Positions 8,754-16,908 of a DNA stretch of 37,886 bases are shown in pieces. Where the stretch lies: NCBI GenBank assembly GCA_002748285.1, contig PDSA01000016.1:1-37886 (forward strand), written 5' to 3'. How positions within the stretch are numbered: position 1 is the first letter of the stretch; every line of letters starts with the position of its first letter. The notes beneath the pieces were generated by a model. That model was not told where the DNA came from. It saw only the letters and a program-made list of their open reading frames with translations, and did not search any database. The translations under genes were made by a program, and so were the position numbers. Origin of the DNA: Rhodobacterales bacterium. GTDB lineage: Bacteria > Pseudomonadota > Alphaproteobacteria > Rhodobacterales > Rhodobacteraceae.

Positions 8754-9166
8754 TCAGAATGCGGAGTTCTTTTCAAGCCGGGCTGGCCAATCATTGATCA
8801 TGCGAAGCAGCTGGGCGATGTTCTGGGGTTCATAAAGCATCTGATGAAAATGCATATTCATGTCGCCCCACTCCCCCACTTTGGTGCGTTGCGCATCATC
8901 CACCAACAATCACTGAATTTCGCGAAAATCTCTTGCGGTCATATGTGCGGCCTTTTCAGGGGCAAGCCAGTCCAAGGCAATCCGTATGTCTGGACGCTGC
9001 AGGAAATCGGTTCGGTATGTCGGTGTCCAGCGGCACCCCTTTAGCGTTCGAACACAACCCGTTGGCCAATCCCAAGGCGGATACATGAACCAATTCCACC
9101 TGAAAGAATACGATTGCGCAGGTTATCGTAGATCGGGTCAGACAGGGCTGTCTTTACATGCAGCAT
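8754..9166 (-). pseudogene. GntR-family regulator with FCD domain, degraded remnant
   Basis: Three pieces are readable in order on the minus strand. From the ATG at 9166, MLHVKTALSDPIYDNLRNR followed by ILSGG is the opening of a GntR winged-helix domain. In another frame, RPDIRIALDWLAPEKAAHMT, ARDFREIQ, a TGA stop, LLVDDAQRTK, then GEWGDMNMHFHQMLYEP and AQLLRMINDWPARLE match the helices of an FCD ligand domain (pattern FHxxLYxxxxNxxLLxxI). The frame ends at 8754 in a TGA, before the last FCD helices. Much of the DNA-binding domain is missing. In this position it was probably the local regulator of the TRAP genes and the divergent FAD oxidoreductase. Read by hand; not obvious from open frames. 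The rest of 8562-9379 shows no other gene. Confidence 0.65.
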
Positions 9167-9195
9167 TTTCTGCCTTGGCGTATCATCGGATAAAC

Positions 9196-9234
9196 GGTTG
9201 CAAATCGTAACCTATCTTGCCAACATGGGTTACG
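9196..9234. promoter_or_regulatory. Possible operator region upstream of the FAD oxidoreductase
   Basis: GGTTGCAAA at 9196-9204 is identical to one half of the inositol-locus palindrome at 19683-19700, but the other half is absent. Immediately after it lies an inverted repeat, CGTAACC at 9206-9212 and GGTTACG at 9228-9234, 15 bases apart. It sits between the divergent GntR ghost and the oxidoreductase start, so it may be the old GntR operator. Weak evidence. Confidence 0.3.
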
Positions 9235-9379
9235 AAAAGTCACAAGATGATCATAAGGCACCGGGTATGTTGACCAAGGCCGTAGCGCGCTTCAACCAAG
9301 TTCGGAATGGCCGCTGTTCGCGTTATCATTGTGACACATCGCTTCGCTCACTTTTCTGACCAAAAATCCGGGAAAACCT

Positions 9380-10750
9380 GTGTCTCTACAAAATAATAAG
9401 AGTGTGATCGTGATCGGGACCGGCATCGCCGGTATCGCCACGGCTTACTACCTCGCCAAAAACCACGGCCAGACGCGGATCACGCTGGTGGACCGGGATC
9501 AGCCCATGGCCTTCACTTCGGCCCAGTCTGGCGAGAATTACCGCAACTGGTGGCCGCATCCGACCATGGTTGCCTTCACCGACCGCAGCATCGACCTGAT
9601 GGAAGAGGTCGCGCGCGCCTCCGGCAACAGAATCAACATGAACCGCCGCGGCTATGCGCTGGCCACCCGCGAAGCCAACATCGACCCGCTGATCGAGCAG
9701 CTTCACGGCGGGTTGGGTGAGCGCGCAAGCAGCCTGCTGCGCTATCACGACACCGCCACAGCACCCGGCTACGCCCCCTTTGACAAGCCGGATTGGGAGG
9801 ACGTTCCTGACGGCGTTGACATCGTGACCAATCAAGACCTGATCCGGGCGCGATTTCCCAGCTATGACCCGGAGGTGCGCGCGGTTATCCATGTGCGCCG
9901 GGGCGGGGATATCAGCGGGCAGCAACTGGGCATGTATATGCTGGACTACCTGAAATCTGTCGGGGCGCGGCGGGTTGTCGGCGAGGTGACAAGCGTTGAA
10001 GCCGGTGCGGGCTTTCGTGTCGGGCTGTCCACCCGCGACGGGCCGCAGATGTTGCAGTCTGATCAGATTGTGAACGCGGCGGGACCCTTCGCCGACAAGA
10101 TCGCGGCAATGCTGGGGGTCGAGCTGCCGGTCCATAACACCTTCCAGCAAAAGATTGCCTTCGAAGACCGCAAAGGGGCCATCCCCCGCGCACTGCCCTT
10201 CTCGATCGACCTTGACGGACAACAGATCAACTGGTCCGACGAAGAACGCGCCATGCTGCTGGAATATCCCGAATTCGCATGGCTGGCGCAGGACATGCCC
10301 GGCGCGATCCATTGCCGCCCTGATGGCGGTGACGGCGGCAAATGGGTCAAGCTGGGCTGGGCGTATAACGAAACGCCCGCAACCGCGACCTGGGAACCTC
10401 AGCTTGACGAAAACTTCCCCGACATCGTGCTTCGAGGTGCCTCGCGCCTGAACCCGGCGTTGAAGGCATACTTCGGACAGCTGCCGCGCAACATGCACCA
10501 CTATGGCGGATGGTATACGATGACCGAAGAAAACTGGCCCCTGATCGGGCGCATGGGGCCCGAAGGGGCGTTCATGAACTGTGCCCTGTCCGGCTTTGGC
10601 ACGATGGCCGCCTGTGCGGCTGGCGAACTATGCGCCGCGACCATGGTTGGGGCCGACCTGCCGGACTATGCCGCAGAGCTGTCATTGAGCCGCTATGACG
10701 ACGCCAACCTGATTGCCGAACTGCAATCCGCGAACAGAGGGGTTCTGTGA
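9380..10750 (+). CDS. FAD-dependent oxidoreductase (DAO family)
   Basis: The 456-residue product has the Rossmann FAD motif VIVIGTGIAGIATAYYLA at about residues 9-26 and a D-amino-acid-oxidase-like fold. Visible marks include SAQSGENYRNWWPHP near residue 50, RRGGDISGQQLGMYMLDY in the middle, IVNAAGPFADKIA, and the C-terminal FAD-binding WPLIGRMGPEGAFMNCALSG followed by GFGTMAACAAGEL. Relatives oxidise glycine, sarcosine, dimethylglycine or other secondary amines and D-amino acids. The start is a GTG at 9380 because no ATG precedes the FAD motif; the ribosome site is weak. It is divergent from the decayed regulator and TRAP genes, so a linked uptake and oxidation of an amino compound is likely but unproven. 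No lesion seen; substrate unknown. Confidence 0.85.
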   Translation: MSLQNNKSVIVIGTGIAGIATAYYLAKNHGQTRITLVDRDQPMAFTSAQSGENYRNWWPHPTMVAFTDRSIDLMEEVARASGNRINMNRRGYALATREANIDPLIEQLHGGLGERASSLLRYHDTATAPGYAPFDKPDWEDVPDGVDIVTNQDLIRARFPSYDPEVRAVIHVRRGGDISGQQLGMYMLDYLKSVGARRVVGEVTSVEAGAGFRVGLSTRDGPQMLQSDQIVNAAGPFADKIAAMLGVELPVHNTFQQKIAFEDRKGAIPRALPFSIDLDGQQINWSDEERAMLLEYPEFAWLAQDMPGAIHCRPDGGDGGKWVKLGWAYNETPATATWEPQLDENFPDIVLRGASRLNPALKAYFGQLPRNMHHYGGWYTMTEENWPLIGRMGPEGAFMNCALSGFGTMAACAAGELCAATMVGADLPDYAAELSLSRYDDANLIAELQSANRGVL

Positions 10751-10810
10751 TAACTCAAATCTTGCCGGCTGATGCCGACCATACAGGTGACGCGCTTATA
10801 GATGGGCGGA

Positions 10811-11026
10811 TCAGGCATTTGGCCTCAGGCGTGGTGTAGAGCTTTGTTTCCAGTGCTCGGCCGGGAAGTCATTGACGACAAGCATGGCGAAACGATGCTT
10901 AACCCGTTTGGTTGCGGCTTTCTCGTGTTTCGCGCCGTGGGTTTTAATGAAGAAATCGAAAGTGGCCTCGGCTGCGGTTTCGGCCTGCCATATGTCGTTC
11001 AGGCTTTCCTTGGCCTGGATTGGCAT
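10811..11026 (-). mobile_element. Fragment of an IS256/Mutator-type transposase
   Basis: The minus-strand frame contains KESLNDIWQAET, AEATFDFFIKTHGAKHEKA and VNDFPAEHWK. These match the conserved C-terminal region of IS256-family transposases (patterns IWxAETxxxAExAFDxFxExYGxKY and FYDFPAEHWxHLRTTNP). Similarity stops right after EHWK near 10848, where the family continues LRTTNPIES; the rest of the frame is unrelated. No terminal repeats were recognised. It is a small dead fragment in the gap between the FAD oxidoreductase and the Fic remnant. The stretches 10751-10810 and 11027-11205 show nothing else I can name. Confidence 0.65.
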
Positions 11027-11205
11027 TTTTTCGCGTTCCGATGTGGTGCACAAGTTATGGTGTAAGCATCCTCCCGCAACCAAAATACACCAACGCAAGT
11101 ATCTGCCTTCCAAACCACCACGATCCTGCAAATACCATTGAGCTTATGGCGCAATTTGAGATTGGGATGTCCATATCTCAGAAATAGCACCTGTTTCTGA
11201 GGTAA

Positions 11206-11866
11206 CGGTTGCGTCAAACGCATGAGATATTACTTTCTGGAGTGCGCGGTCAGCAGAAACAGCCCGGACAGTTTCGTATCAGCCAAAACTGGATAGGGGT
11301 CAGCTTGAAAAACGCCGTGTTTGTGCCGCCTCATCATGACCATGTTCCAGATCTCATGGGGGATCTGGAAGCATTCTTGCATGCGGACCACCTGTTTGTG
11401 CATCCATTGGTGCGGATTGCCATTGGGCAATACCAGTTTGAGACAATTCACCCGTTTTTGGACGGTAGCGGGCGTCTGGGCGCTTGTTGATATCCCTATA
11501 TCTGACGTCAGAGGGGCTGCTAGTACGGCCTGCGCTGTATCTGTCGGACTATTTTGAACGTAACAAGACCGCATATGTCGATCACTTGATGGCCGTGCGC
11601 CAAGGCAATCACTTGCGGGAATGGTTGGTGTTCTTCCTTCACGGCGTTGAAGAAACGGCGCGGGCGTCAGCCGATGTATTCCGCGCTGTTTTGGCAATCA
11701 AGGAACGGATCGAGAGAGATGTGTTGCCTCGGTTCAGCGCGCGCCGACAGGAGAACGCGCAGGCGCTGATGCGACACTTGTACGCGCGTCCGGTTGTGGA
11801 TGTGAACATGGCAGCCGAAATCGACTGTTTGTTTTTACCGAATATATCGAGTTGTTCGGAAACTGA
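11206..11866 (+). pseudogene. Fic/DOC family protein, disrupted
   Basis: From 11209, THEILLSGVRG, PGQFRISQNWIG and FVPPHHDHVPDLMGDLEAF are followed by QFETIHPFLDGSGRLG, the Fic active-site loop (family HxFxDGNGRxxR), with catalytic His kept. After GSGRLG the frame breaks near 11484; the other frame continues LISLYLTSEGLLVRPALYLS, DYFERNKTAYVDHLM and FFLHGVEETARASADVF, the standard Fic helices. A second lesion near 11825 joins VVDVNMAAEI out of frame to RLFVFTEYIELFGN and a TGA at 11864, which resembles the normal C-terminus. The winged-helix part between them is deleted, and the N-terminal part (including any inhibitory helix) is missing, with an in-frame TAA just before 11206. Fic proteins transfer AMP or other groups to target proteins. 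Confidence 0.78.
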
Positions 11867-12213
11867 TACAGGTGGCAAGTCCTTGCAAAGCCGGTCTTCG
11901 AAGATTACGCAAGCTGCATCATGACCTCGGCCATCGTTACCTCCCATATGGCCCAGTTGAGGGCGCTCGATCGAACAGCCCATTGCCCGCAGCTTGGCGA
12001 CTTTTGCGCTCAATCAAGCGATTGCATTTAAGTGCTGCTAAGTGCTGGCCCATAACGCCTAAACCAGCAAGGCGGCACACGAAGTTTCGTTGCGAGCCAT
12101 GAAAGAGCAGCTCAACACGCTGATCTCAAAACGCCGGTTGGTGCGTTCCTTTTGGGTGCCTTACGCACCGTTGGGTTAACCACCAGTGACGTTGGCGCAC
12201 ATCCTGACTTCAA
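11867..12213. other. Intergenic stretch without recognisable gene
   Basis: Between the Fic remnant and the iolB stop. Short frames exist on both strands but none resembles a known family, and I see no insertion-sequence end. A small dyad GGTGC/GCACC lies at 12155-12169 downstream of iolB; it has no T tract, so a terminator role is doubtful. Confidence 0.5.
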
Positions 12214-13005
12214 TCAGGCCAGATGCACAACCTCCGGGGCCAGCTCAAAGCGCCATTTGCGCAGCGGTCCGGCCATGACGTTCAGGTAATACATCTCAAA
12301 CCCATGCGGCGCGCCACAGGGGTGGTGACCGCGCGGCACGCAGACCACATCGCCATCTGAAACGGCCATGGTTTCATCCAAAGACCGATCATCCGTATAA
12401 ACGCGCTGAATGCCGAAACCATCGCCGGGGTTGATCCGGTGGAAATAGGTTTCTTCCAGATAGGTGATGCGTGGGAAATCATCTTGGTCGTGGCGGTGGC
12501 TGGGAAAGCTGGACCAGTGGCCCGCCGGGGTAAAGACCTCGGTCACCAGAAGGCTGTCGCAATAATCTTCGGCCTCCATTGCGATGTTGTTGATAAAACG
12601 CTGGTTGGTGCCCTCGCCGCGCGGGGTCAGCGTAATGCCATCGGGGCCGATCCGTCGTGCGGGGTGGCCGCCCTGACCCGGTGCGGAACAGACCGCAATC
12701 ATGCAATCTGTTTGGGCAACCGCACACCACTCCTGCCCGTTGGGCACATAAAGGCAATGCGGGGGAGTCTTTTCAAACACATCCATCCGATCGCCCAGCA
12801 CGCCCCAGTCCTGACCGGCAGCGTTGATTGCGGCCTTGCCTTCGACCATCACCAGAATGACCTCGCGATCTCCTGTCGCCTCGGCCACGGTTTCACCCGC
12901 ACGCAAGCGGTGCAGTGCAAACCCCACATATTCCCATCCCGCTTTTTGCGGCGTGATGTCATGGACCTTGCCATGGCTGGCAATCGGCTTGTGTAATAGG
13001 GTCAT
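12214..13005 (-). CDS. iolB: 5-deoxy-glucuronate isomerase IolB
   Basis: The 263-residue cupin protein isomerises 5-deoxy-D-glucuronate to 5-dehydro-2-deoxy-D-gluconate, the step after ring opening in myo-inositol catabolism. Family motifs run along the whole length: HGKVHDITPQKAGWEYVGF, VFEKTPPHCLYVPNGQEW, RGEGTNQRFINNIAMEAEDY, then the metal-binding cupin core SFPSHRHDQDDFPRITYLEE and RGHHPCGAPHGFEMYYLNVM. The start is the ATG at 13005, with AGGAGA upstream; the frame is open further up but only from here is the protein family-like. It is the last gene of the iolD-iolE-iolB run, 43 bases after iolE. A second, diverged IolB-family gene lies at 17754-18590. Intact, cytoplasmic. Confidence 0.95.
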   Translation of the reverse strand: MTLLHKPIASHGKVHDITPQKAGWEYVGFALHRLRAGETVAEATGDREVILVMVEGKAAINAAGQDWGVLGDRMDVFEKTPPHCLYVPNGQEWCAVAQTDCMIAVCSAPGQGGHPARRIGPDGITLTPRGEGTNQRFINNIAMEAEDYCDSLLVTEVFTPAGHWSSFPSHRHDQDDFPRITYLEETYFHRINPGDGFGIQRVYTDDRSLDETMAVSDGDVVCVPRGHHPCGAPHGFEMYYLNVMAGPLRKWRFELAPEVVHLA

Positions 13006-13048
13006 GGCTCTCTCCTGAGTAAATCGGCGTGGTATGCGCCCTGCCTGT

Positions 13049-13954
13049 TCATGATCCGGTCTCAACAGATAATCCGGCCTGCGTGCAGACCTCCAGGATA
13101 TGCTGATACCCTTTCTTCGAATACTCGTAAGGCGGCGCCTTGGCCGGGTCCTGTTCGGCCTCGACCACGATCCAGCCTGCGTAATCCATGGCCTTCAGCG
13201 CGTTGGTCACCGCCTGAAAATCAATGCAGCCATCGCCCGGCACCGTGAAGGCCCCAGCAATCACAGCATCCAGAAAGCTGCGGTCATTTTCGCGCACATC
13301 GTGGACAATATCGGGGCGGATGTCCTTGAAATGCACATGCTGGACCCGATCGCCCCAGCGGTTCAGCGCGGCCATAACATCACCGCCACCAAACAGCAGG
13401 TGCCCGGTGTCAAAGCACAGGCCCAACTCGGGGCCGGAACCTTCCATCAGCCAGTTCACATCGTCTTCTGCCTCGATAATCGAGCCCATATGGTGATGAT
13501 AGGCCAGCGGCATTCCCTCACCGGCCATCCATTTGGCCAACTCGGTCAGCTTGTTCGCATAGGCCAGAACCTCATCCCGGGTCAGTTTCGGGCGCGCATC
13601 GACCGGCGTGCCGATCTGCCCCTGCACCGTGTTCGAGCATTCGGAATAGACAATACACGGGCTGTTCAGCGCCACAAACTGCGCCACCTGCCCGCCCACA
13701 GCTGCGCGTTCTGCGGCAAAGTCGTTGACCAGCATGTTGCCCGAACACCAGCCGCCGCACAGGGCGATGTCGGCGGCCTCAAGATAGGTGCGCAGCCCTT
13801 CGGTATCGGCAGGCATACGCTGGCCGCGCTCAACCCCGGTATAGCCGATCTCACGGGCCTCACGCAGGGCCTGCTCCATCGTGAAATCTGCGGTCAGGTC
13901 GGGCAGGTCGTCATTCTGCCACGCGATGGGTGAAATGCCGATCCTGACGCTCAT
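13049..13954 (-). CDS. iolE: Myo-inosose-2 dehydratase IolE
   Basis: The 301-residue xylose-isomerase-like TIM-barrel protein dehydrates 2-keto-myo-inositol (scyllo-inosose) to 3D-(3,5/4)-trihydroxycyclohexane-1,2-dione. The family opening is IGISPIAWQNDDLPDL, followed by GYTGVERGQRMP, CGGWCSG, PLAYHHHMGSIIE, LCFDTGHLLFGGGD and VQHVHFKDIRPDI, with His, Asp and Glu metal ligands in the usual places. The C-terminus contains AFTVPGDGCIDF and GWIVVEAEQDPAKAPP, typical of IolE. The start overlaps the iolD stop by four bases, so the two are translationally coupled. It shares near-identical motifs with iolE2 at 28729-29625. No lesion. Confidence 0.95.
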   Translation of the reverse strand: MSVRIGISPIAWQNDDLPDLTADFTMEQALREAREIGYTGVERGQRMPADTEGLRTYLEAADIALCGGWCSGNMLVNDFAAERAAVGGQVAQFVALNSPCIVYSECSNTVQGQIGTPVDARPKLTRDEVLAYANKLTELAKWMAGEGMPLAYHHHMGSIIEAEDDVNWLMEGSGPELGLCFDTGHLLFGGGDVMAALNRWGDRVQHVHFKDIRPDIVHDVRENDRSFLDAVIAGAFTVPGDGCIDFQAVTNALKAMDYAGWIVVEAEQDPAKAPPYEYSKKGYQHILEVCTQAGLSVETGS

Positions 13955-15783
13955 TGGGTGTTCCGTTTTTTCAGGGCTGCTTCATAGGCGGCGCGTTTTT
14001 CGTTAACTTGTGGCCGTTCGCTGACTTCGGGCACGGCGACATCCCACCATGTCCCGCCATGTTCAGTCGAGGGATAAGGGTCAGTGTCGATCACCACAAC
14101 ATAAGGGCCGTTGATTTCGTGCCGCCGGGCCAGGGCCTCTTCCAACTCGGCAATCGAGCTAACCTTGACGCTGGTCGCCCCCATCGCACCCGCATGGGCG
14201 GCAAAGTCGATGGCCGAAGGCGTATCATGCACCGTATGATCCAGCAGATTGTTGAACTCGGCCCCGCCGGTGCCCATCTGCAACCGGTTGATACAGCCAA
14301 AGCCGCGATTGTCGGTGACAACAACAGTAAAGCTGACGCCCATCATTGCCGCCGTAGCCATCTCGGAATTGGCCATCATATAAGTGCCATCGCCGGTGAA
14401 GCAGATCACATCGCGCTCGGGCTTGGCCATCTTGATGCCCATCGCACCGGCGATCTCGTAGCCCATGCATGAAAAGCCGTATTCCATGTGATACCCGCCG
14501 GGGCGGCTGGCCTTCCAGAGTTTGTGCAATTCGCCGGGCATGGTGCCCGCGGCGCACATCACCACGGTATTGTCGTGCGCCGCGCGCTGTACAGCACCGA
14601 TGACCTGCATGTCAGTAGGCAGGGCATTATCATCGTCGGGGGCATCGGTCAGGGCGTCGACCTTGGCAAACCAGTCGGATTTCAGCGCGTGGTCCGGGGT
14701 TTGGGCCCTGTATTCTGCCAACACATCGGTCAGCTCCTGCAAGCCCACAAGCGCATCTGCCTGCACTGGCATGGCGCCGTGCTTTTCCGCGTCATAAGCG
14801 GCGGTGTTGAGCGATATCATCACCCGTTCGGGATTGGCAAACAGCCCCCATGACCCGGTGGTAAAATCCTGAAACCGCGTGCCGACACCCAGCACAAGAT
14901 CAGCATCGGCGCAAACCGTATTGGCAGGTGCGCCGCCGGTCACGCCGATCGGACCAAGGTTGAGCGGATGATCCCATGGCAGGGCGGATTTGCCCGCCTG
15001 CATCTCGGCCACGGGGATGCCGTGGGTTTCGGCAAATCGGGTCAGCGTTTCGGTCGCCCCGGCGTAATGCACTCCGCCCCCGGCCACGATCACCGGGCGT
15101 TGCGCCGCCCGGATGGCTTCGGCCGCGCGGATGAGCTCGCCCGTATCCGGGCGGATGCGGCGCGGGTGCCAGGCCTTCGGGGTGAAAAAGCTTTCGGGAA
15201 AATCATAGGCCTCGGCCTGCACATCCTGACACAGCGCCAACGTCACCGGACCGCAATCGGCAGGATCGGTCATCACCCGGAAGGCACGCGGCAGGGCGGT
15301 CAGGAGTTGCTCGGGCCGGGTGATGCGATCGAAATAGCGGCTGACCGGACGGAAACAGTCATTGACCGAAACCGTGCCATCGCCGAAGTCCTCTACCTGT
15401 TGCAACACCGGATCGGGGCCACGATTGGCAAAAACATCGCCGGGCAACAGCAATACCGGCAGACGGTTCACATGCGCCAGTGCCGCAGCGGTGACCATAT
15501 TGGTGGCCCCCGGCCCGATGGACGAGGTCACGGCCATAGCCCGGCGGCGGCACGACTGTTTGGCATAAGCGATTGCGCAATGGGCCATGGTCTGTTCGTT
15601 GTGTCCGCGCAATGTGGGCAGGCTGTCGCGCACATGATAGAGCGCCTCGCCCAAACCAGCGACATTGCCATGCCCGAAAATCGCCCAGACCCCGGCGATA
15701 AAGGGCTGGCCATCCTCGTTCATCTGTGCCTGAACATAGCGCACAAGAGCTTGCGACATCGTAAGCCGGATTGTCTTGGTCAT
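13951..15783 (-). CDS. iolD: 3D-(3,5/4)-trihydroxycyclohexane-1,2-dione hydrolase IolD
   Basis: The 610-residue thiamine-diphosphate enzyme opens the cyclitol ring to 5-deoxy-D-glucuronate. Three domains are visible: N-terminal PYR domain with AIFGHGN (residues 34-40) and Glu63 in HNEQTMA, the cofactor-activating Glu; a central domain (about 200-360); and a C-terminal PP domain with the ThDP motif GDG at 464-466 ending in Asn492 (TDNRGFGCINR). SSIGPGATNMVTAA and VGTRFQDFTTGSW are IolD signatures. The start at 15783 has GGAGG 7 bases upstream and gives the standard TIRLTMSQALVRY opening; the frame open to 15819 adds nothing conserved. It lies 87 bases downstream of iolG and overlaps iolE. No lesion. 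Confidence 0.95.
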   Translation of the reverse strand: MTKTIRLTMSQALVRYVQAQMNEDGQPFIAGVWAIFGHGNVAGLGEALYHVRDSLPTLRGHNEQTMAHCAIAYAKQSCRRRAMAVTSSIGPGATNMVTAAALAHVNRLPVLLLPGDVFANRGPDPVLQQVEDFGDGTVSVNDCFRPVSRYFDRITRPEQLLTALPRAFRVMTDPADCGPVTLALCQDVQAEAYDFPESFFTPKAWHPRRIRPDTGELIRAAEAIRAAQRPVIVAGGGVHYAGATETLTRFAETHGIPVAEMQAGKSALPWDHPLNLGPIGVTGGAPANTVCADADLVLGVGTRFQDFTTGSWGLFANPERVMISLNTAAYDAEKHGAMPVQADALVGLQELTDVLAEYRAQTPDHALKSDWFAKVDALTDAPDDDNALPTDMQVIGAVQRAAHDNTVVMCAAGTMPGELHKLWKASRPGGYHMEYGFSCMGYEIAGAMGIKMAKPERDVICFTGDGTYMMANSEMATAAMMGVSFTVVVTDNRGFGCINRLQMGTGGAEFNNLLDHTVHDTPSAIDFAAHAGAMGATSVKVSSIAELEEALARRHEINGPYVVVIDTDPYPSTEHGGTWWDVAVPEVSERPQVNEKRAAYEAALKKRNTQ

Positions 15784-15870
15784 GGTCAGCCTCCTGACGA
15801 TTAATGCGCGTTTGCACACGCGTTAAACAATGGCTGTGTCCTGCTGAATACCACAGCCGGGATCAAGAAC

Positions 15871-16824
15871 TTATACAATTCCACCCATTGATCCTTCAAG
15901 CTGGGCCAGCCCCTGCCCGTCATGTATCAATATCTGCCAGCGCCACGGTGCGACCCTCAGCCAACGAACGGGGGCCTGATAGGCGCTCATGTAACGCTCA
16001 AGAAAAAACCATGTGGGTTTGGCACCAGTTACGCCCTCGGCGGTGGATCGCACCACGGTATTTTCCAGCATGTTCCGAACCTGAAGCAGACCCTTTGCGC
16101 CCAGCACTTCAACCCGCTGGTCATAGCCATAGGCAGCGCGGCGCGAGTTTTTGATGACAGCCAGACGCCCATCCGCATAGCTCAGCGTAACGACAGCCGT
16201 ATCGACATCGCCCGCCGCACCAATCGCCGGATCAACCAGTGCCGCGCCCTGCGCTGTGATGGTTTGCGGCAAGCCGCCCATCAGGAAATTCGCCATATCG
16301 AAATCATGGATCATCATGTCGCGGAACAATCCGCCCGAAACTTTAACATAGGACACCGGCGGCGGTGCCGGATCAAAAGAGGTGATCGACAAAAGCTCGG
16401 TCTTGCCGATCTCATCGGCCTGCATGGCCGCCTTCAGAGCGCTGAAATTGGGATCGAAGCGGCGGTTAAAGCCGATCATCACCGGCTGCCCCGTTGCCGC
16501 CGCGGCCACCTGACAGGCCCGCGCCCGTGCAAGGCTCAGATCAACCGGCTTTTCGCATAACACGGGCTTGCCCGCCGCGGTTGCGGCCTCGATCAGGTCG
16601 GAATGGGTATCCGTCGGCGTGGCGATCAGAACCACATCAATATCCGGGTCGGCAACGATTTCATCCGTGCCCCGCACGCTGGCGCCAAAGGCCCCGGCCA
16701 GCGCCTGTGCAGCCTCTGGCAGTGCATCGGACACCGCGCTTAACCGACTGCCCGGATGAGCAGCGATGGTCTGTGCATGGACCTTACCAATACGGCCAGC
16801 CCCCAAAAGCCCCACTCGCAGCAT
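15871..16824 (-). CDS. iolG: Inositol 2-dehydrogenase IolG with a disrupted C-terminus
   Basis: The 317-residue product belongs to Gfo/Idh/MocA oxidoreductases and should oxidise myo-inositol to scyllo-inosose with NAD. The N-terminal motif is VGLLGAGRIGKVHAQTI; CEKPVDLS carries the catalytic Lys; GGLFRDMMIHDFDMANFLMG carries the active-site Asp/His pair. Up to FFLERYMSAY the protein is regular. The annotated frame then gives APVRWLRVAPWRWQILIH and ends in SMGGIV, which is unlike the family. In another frame the same bases read LAEGRTVALADIDT and stop at 15920, which looks like the normal IolG end. So about 35-40 codons seem deleted with loss of frame between these points. The enzyme may be inactive or altered. 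It is first in its transcription unit, behind an operator at 16870. Confidence 0.85.
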   Translation of the reverse strand: MLRVGLLGAGRIGKVHAQTIAAHPGSRLSAVSDALPEAAQALAGAFGASVRGTDEIVADPDIDVVLIATPTDTHSDLIEAATAAGKPVLCEKPVDLSLARARACQVAAAATGQPVMIGFNRRFDPNFSALKAAMQADEIGKTELLSITSFDPAPPPVSYVKVSGGLFRDMMIHDFDMANFLMGGLPQTITAQGAALVDPAIGAAGDVDTAVVTLSYADGRLAVIKNSRRAAYGYDQRVEVLGAKGLLQVRNMLENTVVRSTAEGVTGAKPTWFFLERYMSAYQAPVRWLRVAPWRWQILIHDGQGLAQLEGSMGGIV

Positions 16825-16869
16825 AGTTTCCTCCCGAATCCTTTTTACCTCTTAAGTGTTGCCGCGTTA

Positions 16870-16883
16870 TGCAACCGGTTGCA
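16870..16883. promoter_or_regulatory. Predicted LacI-family operator upstream of iolG
   Basis: TGCAACCGGTTGCA is a perfect 14-bp palindrome in the 84-base gap between iolJ and iolG. The same core occurs at 19683-19700 before iolC. The central CG with flanking GCAAC/GTTGC halves is the usual LacI-family operator form, and a LacI-type regulator gene lies at 20959-21963. It implies that iolG-iolD-iolE-iolB has its own repressed promoter. Confidence 0.75.
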
Positions 16884-16908
16884 AGAATTATCTGACACAG
16901 GCTTCCGC

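Noticed and set aside
8637..9044. Plus-strand frame of 135 codons between the TAXI pseudogene and the FAD oxidoreductase
   Set aside because: The opposite strand shows ordered GntR/FCD motifs over the same bases, which explains the sequence better; the plus-strand product is unlike any family.
9386..10501. Minus-strand frame of 371 codons over the FAD oxidoreductase
   Set aside because: Antisense shadow; the plus strand has FAD-binding motifs at both ends of the protein.
12155..12169. Terminator after iolB
   Set aside because: The GGTGC/GCACC stem is short and is followed by A-rich, not T-rich, sequence on the minus strand.
14968..15804. Plus-strand frame of 278 codons opposite iolD
   Set aside because: Shadow of iolD, whose thiamine-diphosphate motifs are complete on the minus strand.
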